Below are positions 63,452 to 64,000 of a DNA stretch of 64,000 nt, piece by piece. Position 1 is the stretch's first letter; the number at the start of each line of letters is the position of its first letter. A program made the translations under genes and the position numbers. The DNA comes from Halanaeroarchaeum sulfurireducens (lineage in GTDB: Archaea > Halobacteriota > Halobacteria > Halobacteriales > Halobacteriaceae), in the NCBI RefSeq assembly GCF_001011115.1, contig NZ_CP008874.1, positions 434,001 to 498,000 of the forward strand, written 5' to 3'. The notes under the pieces are model-generated. The model saw only the letters and a list, made by a program, of their open reading frames with translations. It had not been told where the DNA came from and made no database searches.

Positions 63452-64000
63452 TTAGGAGCCACCATAGTCACGCACTTGGCTTGCGTAAACGGTGTTTACA
63501 ACTGCGCCGAGAAGAATGAGCACGCTGGCGAAATACATCCACATGATGAAGAGTAGGACCGCGCCCAGAAAGCCGTACGCCTGATACTGACCGGCATTAG
63601 CGGCATACAACTGAAATCCGGCTTGCAGAAGAAGCCATCCAACACCCGCGACGAGTGCGCCTGGCAGGATTTCTTTGACCGAGACGTCGACTGGTGGCAA
63701 TACGTAATAGAAGGGCAGAAAAATCAAAAAGAGGCCGACGGTCAAGCCCACCCACCCGAGAACACCAATAAATGGAACACCAACGAGTGATGGACGAGCG
63801 AGGAGCATGCCTAATCCAATCATTGCGACGACTGCGAGACCGACGATTCCCAGAACGATCAACCCATTAATGATCTGTTGGGCCAGGGATGTTTCGGGTT
63901 CGGATCCGTATACTTCGTCGAAGGCGAGGTCAAGGCCGCGAACGACCTTTATCGCGCTCCACGTCAAGGTGACTAAACTCACTACGGATGCCGTGCCTCG
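63452..64000 (-). CDS. YihY/BrkB-family membrane protein, 5' end beyond window
   Basis: The frame is open to the window edge, so the start lies outside. At least 183 residues with five membrane helices. YihY features: WSAIKVVRGLDLAFDEVYG, the FLPFYYVLPPVDVSVKEILPG loop, GALVAGVGWLLLQAGFQLYA, and GFLGAVLLFIMWMYFASVLIL followed by GAVVNTVYA. Once called ribonuclease BN, it is now viewed as a membrane protein of unclear function. Confidence 0.9.
   Translation of the reverse strand, partial: RGTASVVSLVTLTWSAIKVVRGLDLAFDEVYGSEPETSLAQQIINGLIVLGIVGLAVVAMIGLGMLLARPSLVGVPFIGVLGWVGLTVGLFLIFLPFYYVLPPVDVSVKEILPGALVAGVGWLLLQAGFQLYAANAGQYQAYGFLGAVLLFIMWMYFASVLILLGAVVNTVYASQVRDYGGS

Overview
The window is chromosomal DNA from a halophilic archaeon (class Halobacteria). 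Evidence: GC-rich DNA with very acidic proteins; an archaeal RNA polymerase operon with split B''/B' and A'/A'' subunits; a fused doublet histone; a multi-OB RPA; an S-layer glycoprotein with a PGF-type C-terminus; class I CCA-adding enzyme; UbaA-like E1; intron-free archaeal tRNAs; and leaderless promoters with TATA boxes about 26-30 bases before the ATG. The genus cannot be fixed from sequence alone. A four-subunit pyruvate-type ferredoxin oxidoreductase beside a NifX-like protein hints at a lineage with anaerobic or microaerobic metabolism.

Layout. 0-10 kb: end of mutL (with a 27-base coding repeat), ubaA, cspA, a large FAD/Fe-S dehydrogenase, nikR-like regulator, and MgtC/DUF4010, methyltransferase and GDT1-type membrane proteins. 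10-16.5 kb: a G-depleted pyrimidine tract with 27-base tandem repeats, a site-2 protease with CBS domains, the S-layer glycoprotein and a histidine kinase. 16.5-18.5 kb: a CopG/RelE toxin-antitoxin pair with a palindromic operator, flanked by two decayed copies of another small gene; then two tRNAs followed by reiterated tRNA 3'-end fragments. 18.7-24.5 kb: ZIP transporter, cca, and the tightly packed rpa1-histone-histone deacetylase cluster. 24.5-25.1 kb: tRNA-Arg whose 3' end is repeated inside a 251-base tandem duplication. 25-36 kb: mostly ordinary metabolism and transport (AEC carrier, azf-like dehydrogenase, MFS, LLM oxidoreductase, MsrB, DHH esterase, ArfB-like amidohydrolase, mptD, gdh).

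37-41.5 kb: porC-porD-porA-porB on the minus strand, then a MIP18-family Fe-S assembly protein and a NifX-like protein. 42-51.6 kb: rpoH-rpoB2-rpoB1-rpoA1-rpoA2-nusA with overlapping or nearly touching genes; rpoA2 carries a 492-residue intein with a LAGLIDADG endonuclease. The expected rps12-rps7 genes do not follow nusA. From about 51.6 kb the DNA becomes more AT-rich and is littered with short inverted repeats, dispersed repeats, MITE-like elements and broken genes. It holds a set of membrane and stress proteins (UspA, PiT carrier, PsiE, HtpX, DUF502, MscS, DUF1328, YihY) and looks like an accessory island inserted behind the RNA polymerase operon.

Most novel-looking signals: the tRNA-derived fragment repeats at three tRNA loci, the 5-base repeat that breaks htpX in a reversible-looking way, the intein, the G-depleted repeat tract, and the MITE-like elements in the terminal island. 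No CRISPR array, rRNA gene or complete transposase was found.
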